Shown here one piece after another: positions 1 through 12,277 of a DNA stretch of 64,000 bases. The stretch is from Colletotrichum lupini (Eukaryota > Ascomycota > Sordariomycetes > Glomerellales > Glomerellaceae), in NCBI RefSeq assembly GCF_023278565.1, contig NC_064675.1, forward strand, positions 7,874,001 to 7,938,000, in the 5' to 3' direction. The notes under the pieces are model-generated. The model saw only the letters and a list, made by a program, of their open reading frames with translations. It was not told the origin of the DNA and ran no database searches. The position numbers and the translations under genes were made by a program. Every line of letters begins with the position of its first letter. The first letter of the stretch is position 1.

Positions 1-1619
1 TAAAACGCCCTAGCTTTTTATAATATAATTAAAATAATACGAGCGGCTCGATATATTAATACTAAGCGCTATTAAATAGCTAAAAAGGCCGCTGTTAACC
101 TTTTTTAATATTTAAAAAACGGTATTAAGTACTTCTTGATTAGAGTATAGTACTAAGGAGCGGTTACTTAAAGTACTATTAGCTAGGGTATCGACTTCGA
201 AAAAAGTAAAAGTAAATAAGAGAGATATTATTAACTTACTTACTCTTAGTTATATTTAAAAATATAAGTCCTCCTTAATTAAATACGTTTATTAGCGCCT
301 TTAGTATTATTATATTTTTAGCCTTAACTAAGTATTATTTTAAGTTAAAGCTAAGGGTATTTTAAACGCTTTTTTAAAGACTTTTATAATAATACCGCCT
401 TAGCGTCTCGTCTCCCTCTTATTAACTAAGTATTTATTAACTAAGGTTTTACCCCGGTCCGTCTTCGCTAGCTCCTCGAGGGTAAATTCGGCTTATAAAA
501 TCTAAACGAGGATAATTAGTTAATAAATACGTAATACCCTAGTACTCTTAATATCCTTTTTAATTATTATATAAAATAACTTAGTTAGTGGCTAAAACTT
601 TATAAGTAGTAAAACCTTATTATTATTAATAAAAGTAACGCTAATAAAAAGCTAGCTACTTAGTATATCTTTAATTCGTAAACCCTCCTCTTTTAGCTTA
701 ATATACTTAAAGATATTCTTAATATTCGCCTTATAGTTATTAATTATAATAAAAAGATAGAACTTAGTATATTTACTAATATTTATAAAATCTAGCTAGA
801 TAGTTTTAGCGTTCCTAAACTTCTAAAGGGGTAGCTTAGTATCCTTAAGCTTATTTTAGAAGTCGTTATTAATAACCTCTAATATATTATTATTTTAATA
901 AACTACGACGTTAGTAACTTCTTAACTTACGGTTCTTAACTTCGCTAAGCCCTTATTTTTAATACTCGCATATACTAAGCCCTTATTTTTAATATTTAAA
1001 TAAGCCTAAGTATTAACGTACTTATTTTTAAGCGGGTTTTAATAATTAATAGTTATAATAAGAGAAGATTAAGGGCTAGCTATAAAAGTACTATTATTAT
1101 CTCCGGGGCTACTAGCTTCGCTATTATTTAGCTTATTATCGCCTTTTTTTTTAGTTCTAGAGCGGGTAGTTATATTAAAAGAGCTCTAGCTAAAGGAAAA
1201 AAGCTTACTTATTTATAAGAGTTAATAAGTAATACTATTTATATAAATATGCCGTATAGCTTACGAGCTATGTAAAAGTTAAGATTAGCTAATTAGTACC
1301 TCTTTGCGGGCTATTACTTATTGATACCGTTATAACTACGCTTTTTATAATAAGAAAAGGGTATAGTACTAAATATTAGGGCCTCGGGGTTAATTTTAAA
1401 AAGGATCTAACGCTTAATAACTTTTATAAGCGTATCTTAAGTTAACTCGTTATAACGTTCTATAAGTTCTTTAATAAACTCTAAGGTAAGTTATAAAATA
1501 ATTATATTAATAAGGTGCTTTAGTATTTAAAAAACGCGAGATTTTAAACTATATTAATACTCTTTTTAAAGTTATTAAAGACCTCGATTTTATTTATATT
1601 ATGGGATAAGACTAAGTAG

Positions 1620-1900
1620 TAGGAATAAAAGTAAGTTATATAAATAATAATACGCCGCGAGGAAGAGATTAAGTTATAAAAAAGAGGTTAAGTATAAAAA
1701 TAAAATTAAGTTATAAGAACCGGAGTACGTAATAAAAATAAAAATAAATTATGCAAATAAGAATACGCCGCAAAAAAGAAGTTAAGTTATAAAAATAAAA
1801 GTAATCCGTAAGAATCGGGGTAAATTATAAAAATAAAAGTACGGCGCGGGATTATAATTAAAGAAATATAAATAAGAAGTATAAAAAAAGAGAAAGGTAC
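1620..1900. repeat. Degenerate A-rich internal repeats
   Basis: A purine-rich stretch in which phrases recur: 'aagttataaaaa' variants, 'aatacgccgc' near 1648 and 1763, and 'aagaaccggagta'/'aagaatcggggta' near 1717 and 1810. It is probably a RIP-decayed tandem repeat or a lysine-rich coding repeat. No family is recognised. Confidence 0.35.
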
Positions 1901-3336
1901 GGAAATAGAAATAAAAAAATTTTTTTTAAAACTAAAATAAAAAAGAGTAAAGTATATTAAATTAGGATATTAGCCGTAGTATATAGTAAGCGGCTATTTA
2001 TTTAATATTATAATAAATATAGGGCACTACTTATTATTAAAAATAAAAATAATTCGGTCCCGTCCCGAGTTAGTAACGGGAGTTATTATAAGTCGGCACA
2101 ACGGCCTACGTAATAACGTACTAACAACCCGCCGCCCGTATATATAAACTTTAAGTTCGAACTTTATTACCTAAATATTAACTAGCTACCGTAGCCTAGC
2201 TGATTTATATACCCCCTGCTTATTATATACTATATAATAAAAAAAGGCCTTTTAGTATATAACATTCCGTAATATAAAAGTTAACGTCCTAAATAAATAA
2301 TAATATAATAAAATATAAATAGTACGGCAAAATAATAACGTAACCTAACGATCCGTTTACCTCTTATTTAATATACTCTTACTAAGCTTAAAAAGCTATA
2401 TAATCTTAAATTCTTTAAAAAGCTTAGCGTAATATATTAAAAAAACGTATCGTACTTTAAGTATATTACTTTACTAAGCTATTTTAGTATATAGCTATAT
2501 ATTTATAAAAGAACGAGCTCGAAGCTATATTTAATAGCGGACCGACTCCTTAGTACTTAATAGCGCTATTTAAATAAGTACGTCTACGTATTAAAAACTA
2601 GTTTAAAAATAAAGTATTTAATATAAAGTAGCTATTTTAAGTAAAGTAGCGCAGAGTAATAAAGAAGTTTAATAGTAATTATAAAAAATAAAATAAAAAT
2701 ATATATTTAGTTCTATTATAAATAATTATAAATAAATACCTATTTTCTTTTGTATTCTTAATCTCTAGTCTCTCTTTCGTTCTCTCTTAACGTTTTTCTC
2801 TTTTTTTTTCATTTTATTTTTTATTTTTATTTTTTTTAAAACTCTCGAGGCTTCTATTTATTTTAAACTCTTTACTTAGTACCGTAGCCTTATCTCTTTC
2901 CTATTCTTATAAACTATATATAAACGATATTTCTTATTTATATTACTACTTATTTTTAGTACGTTCTCTTTACCTCGCACCCTCTTTTATAATCCCTTTT
3001 ATATATATACTGTATTAACCCTCGTTTAATTTAACTTATACTTTATATATTATTAATAATTAACTCCTAAATAGACCTCTCTCTTTCTTATACTCTCTAA
3101 ATAATATTGCTTTTATTAACTAAAAAAATAAAATAGAACCTTACTAATCGTTAAGTTCCGGATCTCGAGATCTTATTATAATTATATAACCTTACTATAA
3201 ATAACGTAATTAACTTAGTAAGTCCTTACTTTTTTTAAAAACTAGCTACGTTTTCTTATAGATCCCTAACTTCTTTATATAAGTCGTAGCTAGTATAGTC
3301 TAGACTTAAAAAGAGTATAACCTTAACCCTATTTAA

Positions 3337-3830
3337 ATAAATAAGGTTTTATATAGCATTTACTACGCAGTCTTTTTTTATTATTATAATTTAAATAAGC
3401 GCTTTAGAGTCTTAGTAAACGCGCCTATAAAAATTAATAAAGACGATATTATAAAAAGCTTTAAAAATATTAAATTACTTATCGTCCCTATTATTATAAA
3501 AACCGACTTTTATATCCCTATTAACGTATTACTAAAGCTAAATAGAGAGGTTTTAGTAAGTATAGCCGTATTACTCGCTATAGAGCTCTAAAAAACGAGT
3601 ATCCGTATAATTTAGAACTATTAATAAGTTATAATTAGTTTTATAAATAAAGCTACTAAGCTTATTAATACTATATTTAGAACCTTCTTCCTCTCCCTAA
3701 AATAGGACCTAATATTCTTAATTTACGGCGCTAAAAACTTAGATATTATCTTTTTTAGCTCTAAGTATACCTAAAATAACTACTATCTTAAAGTATTACG
3801 AAACCTTATTAAGGGTATTATTACTATTTA
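3337..3830 (+). pseudogene. RIP-decayed coding relic, unknown family
   Basis: One + frame is open for about 84 codons (3337-3591), which is unusual in sequence this rich in TA. It then continues with only sparse stops to about 3830, all TAA or TAG. The readable peptide is Ile/Leu/Lys-rich, with runs such as RVLVNAPIKINKDD and DLIFLIYGAKNLDI. This is what a transposon or gene frame looks like after C-to-T and G-to-A changes. No catalytic motif was recognised, so the family is not named. A reverse transcriptase or other transposon gene is possible, but that is only a guess from context. Confidence 0.35.
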
Positions 3831-6418
3831 ATAATACGCTAATTATAAAAATACTACGGTTATAAAGCTAAATATAATAAGGATCGAGGTTTATAATAAT
3901 TATTAACGACTCCTCTCCTTCTTAAACTTAGATAAAAAGTCTTTATTTAAGTTAACTCTTTTTAATACTTTTAAAATACTAAATAGTAGCCCTTACTGCC
4001 CGGGCTAGGATAATAAGGCCGTAGTTTTAAAAATCTTAAAGGTCTACCTAGCCCTACCCCCCGATTCTATTTATAAAATTATTAAAATAACGAAGCTATT
4101 ATAAATTATTACTTCCGTTTTAAGCTATAGTAATATTATATTTTTTTTAATAAATAATAGTAAGTACGCTTATATTAACTTATCTTCCTAATCCCTAAGT
4201 AGTACTTATATAATAACTAACTCTCGACTAGTTATATAACTATTCTTAAATACCTATCTACTTTAAAATAAGTACTAAAACCTACTTTTAAATATAACGA
4301 GGGCTTACTACGTAAGCTCTCTAAGGAGCTTAATACGTTAATTATTAAAGCCTTTATTAGCGGCCTAATACTTAATATCCTTATTCTTAAATTTTAAAGA
4401 ACTTAAGAACTAAAAACAAGCTCTATTATTAAAATTATAAAGTATATTAGATCTAAGGAGACTAATAACTACTCTAACTCCTTTATAAGAGTGCGTAAGC
4501 CGTATATAAGCTATTAGGAATATAGTTTTTAAAAAAATATATTATAATAAGCGAGATCTAATTAACTCTTTAAAAATAAGTACCTTAAGGGTAGGAAAAC
4601 GGTATTTATAAAGTCGGTTATATAAGATAGTAAATAAGTATATAAGATTCTTTAACTTCGAATACGATAAGGTTAATTACCTAGAGCTAACTCGAAAATT
4701 ATAATAAGATATATATATTCTTTATTACTATTACCGTACGGTACTTAGCTAGGTTATTTACGTATAGTTTTTATATAATAAGTAACTATATAGCTTAGAA
4801 ATAAGACTTTCGTTCTAAATATTACTAAACTACCGTAGCTACTTAATACCTAAGGGAGCTATATTATATACGTCCTTTTAGTAATAAAAAAACGCGTGCG
4901 GCCTCGGCCTTATTACTTATTATCTACGCGCTTTAGTATTTCGTAAAATACTTTTTCATAAATATTACTAATATTAATCTCCTTCTCGCTATTATATATT
5001 TTAACTTTTATATATATAATACTTTTTAGTTTTTATATTCTCCCCTCGCTATTTTTTATTAAGTTACTATAGGGCCGAGATAAACTTTATTAAATAGAGT
5101 GTATTTAGTATAAAAAAGGTTAGTAACGACGCCGTTATTAATATGTTTCCCTCAAAAACGCAAAGAGCTATTAAACTAAAGTTTCTAAAGTCTGATTAAG
5201 AAGTACGTATGTATATTATTCTTTTTTACTTATTTTATTACAATACTTATGATAAAACTAAGCTACTCTTTATAAAATCTTTTATAAAATAGTAGCCGAG
5301 GGCTATAATAAGTATATAGCCGCGTTACTTATTTAAAAAAGTAAGTCCCTTAGTCCCGAGTCTTCTTTAGCTAATTATTAATACAAAAAGCTATACGTTT
5401 ACTAATTCTTAATTATATTAACTCTTTATACTACGTTCGACTTTTTTAATAAAAACTTATATACTTTTAACGCTACTAAATTCTATATACTTAATATCGA
5501 CCCTGGACGGCTATTTTTTAATTAAGCACGTTCTATTACTAATTAAAATAAGGGTTCTAGACCGAGTACGGCTAACGCTCGTTCCGCGTTATATATTTCT
5601 TAATAAGTTTAAGTTTTAAGCATAAGGCCCCTAGTATATCTTTAGCTACGTAATAAAAAACTACGTACTTTAAATAAAAAAACTAATATTTCTATATAGT
5701 TATAAATAATTAAAAACGTCCTAGCCCTTAGAAGTTAGTAAAGAAATAAGCCTAAGTTTAAAATAAATAAAAGGGGTTTATATAGCTTAAACCCGTCTTC
5801 GCTCTATAAAAAAGTAGGGTTAGCGTTTTAATAAGCTAGTTAAAAAGTAAGGGTTGAAAAAGCAGCCTATATAAATACTTAGGGTCTATACTTAACGTAA
5901 TAATAAAATAAAAGCTCCGTTAATATTATAATAATCATAGCTATATCGTTTTAAAAAACGTCGTAATATCTAGTTACTTAATAAAAAAACGCTATTTATT
6001 AATTAATAGCTAAAAAGTTAGGCTTAAAAAGCTATTTAAGTTTATAAATTTTAAATATTAACTATATAAACTAACCTTTTACTCGCTAATTAAGACTAAT
6101 ATAAATAAAATTAAGATAATAATATCTAAAGAATAATATTTTCTTTTAATAAAATATATTATATAATTTAAACTAGCTTACTATCTTAGTACTTTTATTA
6201 CTTATATATACGAGAGTTCTTTTCTTTTATATTTTAAGTTCTTTATTTTCTATTTATATTGGTACCCGGGCCTAGGGTCGTAAGCCCTATTTTAAAAATA
6301 AAAACATTCTAGTATATTTATTTATTTCTATCTATAACCGTTACTTTAAACCTTTTCTTAATTAACTCTTTTTTAAATAACTTTTTCTTAATTAAATTCT
6401 CTTTATTAACTTATTTTT

Positions 6419-6499
6419 ATTAACTTCTCTTAACTAACTTCTCTTTATTAACTTCTGTTTATTAACTTCTCTTTATTAACTTCGCCTTTATTAACTCTT
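6419..6499. repeat. 14-bp tandem repeat
   Basis: Five to six head-to-tail copies of attaacttctcttt, with single-base variants and one 15-bp unit. The repeats lie inside the RIP block. Confidence 0.75.
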
Positions 6500-6905
6500 A
6501 AATCTCCTTCTTATTTAGTATATTATAATAATATTCTCTTATTTTTATTACTAATACCTCTTTGAATAATAATACTAATCTATTTATAAAATACTAAAGG
6601 CTTTTATATAGGGCTAGAGTTAGCCGACTTATTGGCTAACTTCTACCTAGCTAAATTATTTATTAACGCTCTTTAACGTATTTATATTAAAGCCCGAAAT
6701 ATCGACCGCCGCTTCGAACCGCCCCCTAAGTATAAATAGGGCTCGGTACTTATTATAATTTATATTTTAAAGGGTAGTATTAAGTACCTCTTTACCTAAA
6801 CTTAAGAAGTTAACGAACGAGGCCTTCTTTTTAAAGCCGACGGAGCTAACGGAGTAAATAGTAGCGTTTAGGTTAATATATTAAAAAATACGTATTACTT
6901 CGAGA

Positions 6906-7234
6906 GATAACTCGCTAACTTACTAAATTAATAAGTTATAAAGAATCTTAACTACTCGGACGTTAGCTATATTTAGTATAATAATAATAAAGTTAATATA
7001 AAGTGCTCTTATTAAGTTATATAATAATATACTAATTTATCATAAGAATACTTAGCTATTTTTATTTTTAAAGAAGCTAGTATTAACGAGACTCTCTACT
7101 AAGACGAGGCGACTTAGTGAAATTAATATAAAATTAAATAGGGCTAATAGTATTTAGGTTTTAAAAAACTAAGGGAATTAAGTATACTTTTTAATAAGGA
7201 ATAAGGCGTGCTTTTAAAATAATAAGAGATTTTA
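6906..7234 (+). pseudogene. RIP-decayed coding relic preceding the 27-bp repeats
   Basis: A + frame starting GAT AAC TCG can be followed through to the 27-bp array. Nearly all its interruptions are TAA or TAG at positions compatible with former Gln codons. The peptide has a Leu/Lys/Arg-rich section (LKKLVLTRLSTKTRRL) that could have been a basic helix near the end of a transposase. That assignment is weak and is not made here. Confidence 0.3.
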
Positions 7235-7423
7235 AAAGATTATTATAATACTATAGCTATTATATATTACTTTAGTACCGTAGCTATTTTATATTATTAT
7301 ACTACCGTAGCTATTAAATATTATTATATTATTATTACTATTTAATATTACTACGCTATTATAGCTATAAAATATTACTATACTAACGTTATTACTAAAT
7401 ATTACTTTTTTATTATAGCTATA
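7235..7423. repeat. 27-bp tandem repeat (7 units)
   Basis: Seven consecutive 27-bp units end at 7261, 7288, 7315, 7342, 7369, 7396 and 7423. The consensus resembles aaatattactatac followed by taccgtagctatt. The period is exactly nine codons, so the array may be a former coding repeat at the end of the preceding relic. Divergence between units is mostly C/T or G/A, in keeping with RIP. Confidence 0.75.
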
Positions 7424-9772
7424 TACTGTTTATAATTTTAAATTTTTTTTTTTGTTTTTAATAATTAAGTACTAGAATGGGGTAAGGCGATTAGTCTTAG
7501 TAGTTCTTTTTCAAAGCTAATTAAGTAAGGGTAATAGTAAGAGGGCCGATCGGGGTAAAATAAAAAGGAAAAGGCCCCGATTAGAAGTAAACGATTTAGC
7601 TACCTAGGTTTTTACTTTAATTAAATATATACCTTTTAGGACCGAATTAGAGCCTTTTTAATAATTTACTTTTTAACGTAATAATATAAGACGATTAGAG
7701 AAGTCTATCTTTTCAATCTAGCTAATACTATACCTAATCTATCGATAGTAATTTCTTTAATTAAGGTTATATTAAGTTAATTAAGTCGATTAAAAGAGGT
7801 ATTTTATATTACTTTTATAAGTATTAGTAGTTCGTTTAAAGTATCGTATTACGAGAGTCTCTTATACCCTATACGCTTTCCGTACTAATATAAACGAAAT
7901 TATTAATATATTTAAAATAATTTTATACTACGTTAATAATTTATTATAACTTTATTACCGTAGTTACTCGCTATATATTACTAAGATTAGTTTTTTATTT
8001 TAATTATTAAAAATAAGTAATAAGTAGTTAGAGACTTAATAAGACTTATATTAAACTTAGTAAGGATTATTATAAATAAAAAAAGATATTAATTTAATTA
8101 AAATACTTACTTACTATATTATAGGCTATAGTTATTATATAATATCATAAATATAAATAGAAAAGTAAGATTTATAAGATTCTTATATTTAAGGTTTATT
8201 TCAATTTATAAAAGAATAATAAGGAGGCCTACGTAGTCTATTTAAAAAGTAATATAAGTTAATTTTAATAATTTTAACTCTATATTATTAAAATTTATAA
8301 TAGGCTAAATAAGTTAAATATTTAAAAGTTTAAGGAGTAATATATACTTTATTTATTTTTTATTTCTACTTTTACTAACTACTCGGGCGATTCTTAATAT
8401 TAGTTATATAGTATTAATATATAGTATTAGTGGATACTTATATTATCTCGTTAGACTATTTTTTAGATTTTTTACTTTTTTAAACTTTCCTTTTTATAAA
8501 GTTTATAATTACGGATTAACGGCGATATTAAGTGCCTAACGCTATTACTTTATGAGCCGCTTACTTAGCTAAGTTTACTACTCTCTAAGTAATAGTAGCT
8601 TATAATAATATAGTATCGGAAATACTCTCGTTACTATTATTAAATATAATACTAACTTATATTTTTAACTTCGACTCGTATATATATATATATTCGTTAC
8701 CTCGTTTCTTTTATTAAAATTAAAAAACGCTACTTCCCTCGCTATTTATTATTATTATACTATTATTATTACTATTAAATTATTTATTTTAAATATATAC
8801 TATTAAAATACTAAGACGCTTACTTATCGATTTATAGGGATGCCTTAAGGGCTAGAAGTTCGATCTTATAAGTATTATACTAAAGGACCCCGAATTATAA
8901 TAAGGTCGTCTTAATGAATACGGATTAAATACTATTGATTTAAAGATCCGAAATATATATATTAATATAAGTATTACCCTTATTAGTACCTAACTAATAT
9001 AACATAGTAGCCCCGAAATACCTAACCGACTCCCGAGTATTATTAATACTTTAGAATCGCTACGTAGGAATAAATTAAAAAGGATTAAAAAGAAAAATCT
9101 AGTGCTATTAAAAAAAGTAAAAAATAGGGGGTAGTTTTCGGCTATTTAGAGGGCGATTAATATACTACGGTAGCGGGGTCGTTAGTATTTAATAATAGCT
9201 ACGGCCGGCTATAGTTAATTATAAAGTTTTATTAAAGTACGTAATAAAAATACTTAATATTAACCCTAATAACCTAGCTTACTTATAAAGGCAAAAATAG
9301 CCCTTAATAAGGCGGACCGGACCCTAAAGGGATATATACTTTATATTATATAAAACTTATTTGATTTTAGTTTTCAGAGCTATAATAAATAAACTAAATT
9401 AATCAATATATAAAGAAATACCGAAATTATTATTTAATAGAGTTTAAAATCCGTAGAATAATAGCTTTTATATTTATTAATAATAAGGAGGTAATATAGA
9501 CTTTTTATATATAGTTTTTATATTATTTATATTATTCTTACTTAATCCAAGCCTTTTTTATATATTATTTAGTCGTCCTTAAATGTTATAATTATCTAAC
9601 TACATAGGGAACTTAATATCGTATATTAAATAGAATATAATATTAATTTATAAGAATACTATAAAAGGAAACGCTATAGCTTAAGTAACTAAAGCTTATT
9701 TAAATTCTTATGTTATAAGTATTGTTTTTAAATTCGAATATTGTTTAATATATATAATAACTACTTAATACA

Positions 9773-9794
9773 CCCTAAGTAACCCTAACCCTAA
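9773..9794 (-). repeat. Short telomere-like motif (CCCTAA, 3 units)
   Basis: CCCTAA occurs at 9773-9778, 9783-9788 and 9789-9794, the last two in tandem. The complement TTAGGG is the usual fungal telomere unit. The run is very short and contains no CA or TG, so RIP would not erode it. It abuts the left end of the TIR element. Confidence 0.4.
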
Positions 9795-11054
9795 TTAAAA
9801 CGGGTATTTAGTTTAAAAAGAGTAGACTTATTAATTAGTATATTTAAGTTCTTATTAAAATAGTATTTTAATTAATTAACTTTTTAATTATTTACTTAAT
9901 TAGTAATTTATATATTAATAAGTTTATTTAATAAGTTTATTTAGTTTATATAAAAAGTAGCTTTAAGTAGTATTAAAATAATAAAAATAAAAAGGATCTT
10001 TAAAAGTATTAAAAAGTAATTAATATTAACTTATTTAGCTTTTTTTTTAAAGACTTTTATATTATTATTAAAGTTTAGAACTTCCATAGTTAAAAAAAAC
10101 TATTTTTAATTATTATAATTAATTATTGAAATTAACTTTTTTATTAACCTCTTTAATTAGTATTATTGAATAATTAATAGCTTATTTATTCTAAATTAAA
10201 TAGTAGTTTTTATATTAAAATTATTATCTATATTTAATACGTACTTACGATATATTATATATATTATATAATTGAAAAGTATATTATTTCATTTTATTAT
10301 TTTTAAAAGCGTAATATTAATCTTTTTTATAACTAAAGTATTATTAAAATTAATTTTTAATAATCCGTAATTATAAGTTTTATAAAAAGAAAAATAAAGA
10401 AAATAAAATAACTAAAAGGAATAGTTTATTAAATAATATAAATATATATAAGTATATAGTGGTTTTTTTTTAGCTTTATAAGCGCAAAAGATCGACCTTA
10501 ATAGGATTACGCTTTAAAAAAAAATTATATAATATAGTATACTTTTTAACTATATAATATACATAATATACCCTAAGTACGCGCTTAACGTAATATAATA
10601 ATTTCGATATAAAAACCGCTATATAATTCGGGATAAGTAAGTTACTCTCTTTATTATATAATAGCGCTAATTAAAAAGGTCGACGGTAGAAGTTAGTTAT
10701 AATAATTAACTATAATAATTAGTTATAACAATTAAAAGCGGCCTTTTTTAATTATAGAGGTTCTAAACTTTAATAGTAATATAAAGGTTTTTAAAAAAGG
10801 GCTAAATAGGTTAATATTTACTACTCTTCGTACTAAAGCTCGTAAAAAACTTTTTTATCCTTATTATTTTTAATATTACTTAAAGCTACTCTCTATTTAA
10901 ACTAAATAAATCTACTAAATAAATTTATTAAATAAACTTATTAATATATAAACTATTACTCTTTTAGTATATAATTAGTAATTAATAAGCTAGAACTTTA
11001 AAAATACTTATTAATAAGTCTACCTTTCTTAAACTAGGCGCCCTTTTTAACTAG
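9791..11054. mobile_element. TIR element with terminal inverted repeats of about 200 bp
   Basis: The segment 9791-9995 recurs as an inverted copy at about 10857-11054. Shared blocks include gtagacttattaa (left) against ttaataagtctac (right), tttagtttaaaaag against cttaaactag, and agtagctttaagtagtatt against aatattacttaaagctact. Both copies are RIP-altered, so identity is imperfect. The interior of about 0.86 kb is AT-rich with no readable transposase, which suggests a non-autonomous or fold-back DNA element. No target-site duplication could be fixed by eye. Confidence 0.6.
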
Positions 11055-12237
11055 CTCGACGCTATAACTATTATAACTAACGTAAGTATACCTAAGGATT
11101 AATAAAGTACTTTTTAATAATATAAAATTCGGCTAGGTAATAATATAAATATTATAAATAGCCGGGCTAATATAGACGTTAAGATTTAGTATATTAATAC
11201 TAGCTTAAAAATCATATTTTATAAAACTAAAAATCCCTTTAATATAGGCTATATTATAAATATAAAGGAATATATAAGGGGCCCCCTAACCCTTAATAAA
11301 AAGGAGTATATAATATAAAATTTAGTTACCTATATAAGCTAGTATTAAGAGGTTTTATATATATTAAAATAGGTATAGCTTACTCTTTAAATAGTTAGAA
11401 TTACGCGGGGGAAAGTTAGGAGTTTTAATTAGCAATTAGGTATAGAGCATAATATACTTAGTTTTTTTTAATATACAATATATAATACGGCCCTGATAAA
11501 TTACTTTATTAGGGGGATATATGTAAGTATAATATATTGATATTTTATAAACGATTTTAAAACTTTTAAGTAGTTAATCAAATTTAAAGATAATAAGTAA
11601 ATTAATCTCGTAATATATTATAATTTTAATAGGAATATATATTAAAATAAATTTAAATATATAAATAATAAATAATATAAGTTAATACTATATTTAAAAA
11701 GTCTTTTAAAGATATTAAGTTTTTATAATTATAATTATTATTATTCAAAGAGCTATATATATAAATATATAAGTAATTAATAGAATTATAAGTTTAAAAT
11801 ATTTAATATAAGTAATAACAATTTATAACTTATTACTTTATAAAAAGATAATTAAAATAGAGTTTAAAATAATAAGTTAATAAAATAATAAAAAGAACTT
11901 ATAAACATTAAATCTTACTATTTTATAAATAGTATAGAGGATTATTTAAAAACTTAAAAGGGAGATCTTATAACGTAAAATTAATATTTATATATAATAA
12001 GTATTAATATTATAAATAACTATAATATTATATACTTTCAAATAAAAAGTAGAATAAATATATATAACTATATTATTTAGTACTTAATATTATTATTAAT
12101 AATCCGTAATTTTAAACTTTATAATAAAGAAACTTAATAAGAAATAGTTTATTAAAATAGTAAGAGTATTTATAAGTACTATATATTAATATTATATACT
12201 TAATAATGAGAACTCCCCGAGTTATTACTAAGAATAA

Positions 12238-12277
12238 AATAAATAAATAAATAAATATATATATATATATATATATT
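12238..12277. repeat. AAAT/AT microsatellite
   Basis: A run of aaat units passes directly into a pure (AT)n run of about 20 bases within the RIP block. Confidence 0.85.

Noticed and set aside
6906..7423. pogo/Fot transposase C-terminus
   Set aside because: Only a vague Lys/Arg-rich helix supports it. No DDE or HTH motif was found, so the family was not assigned.
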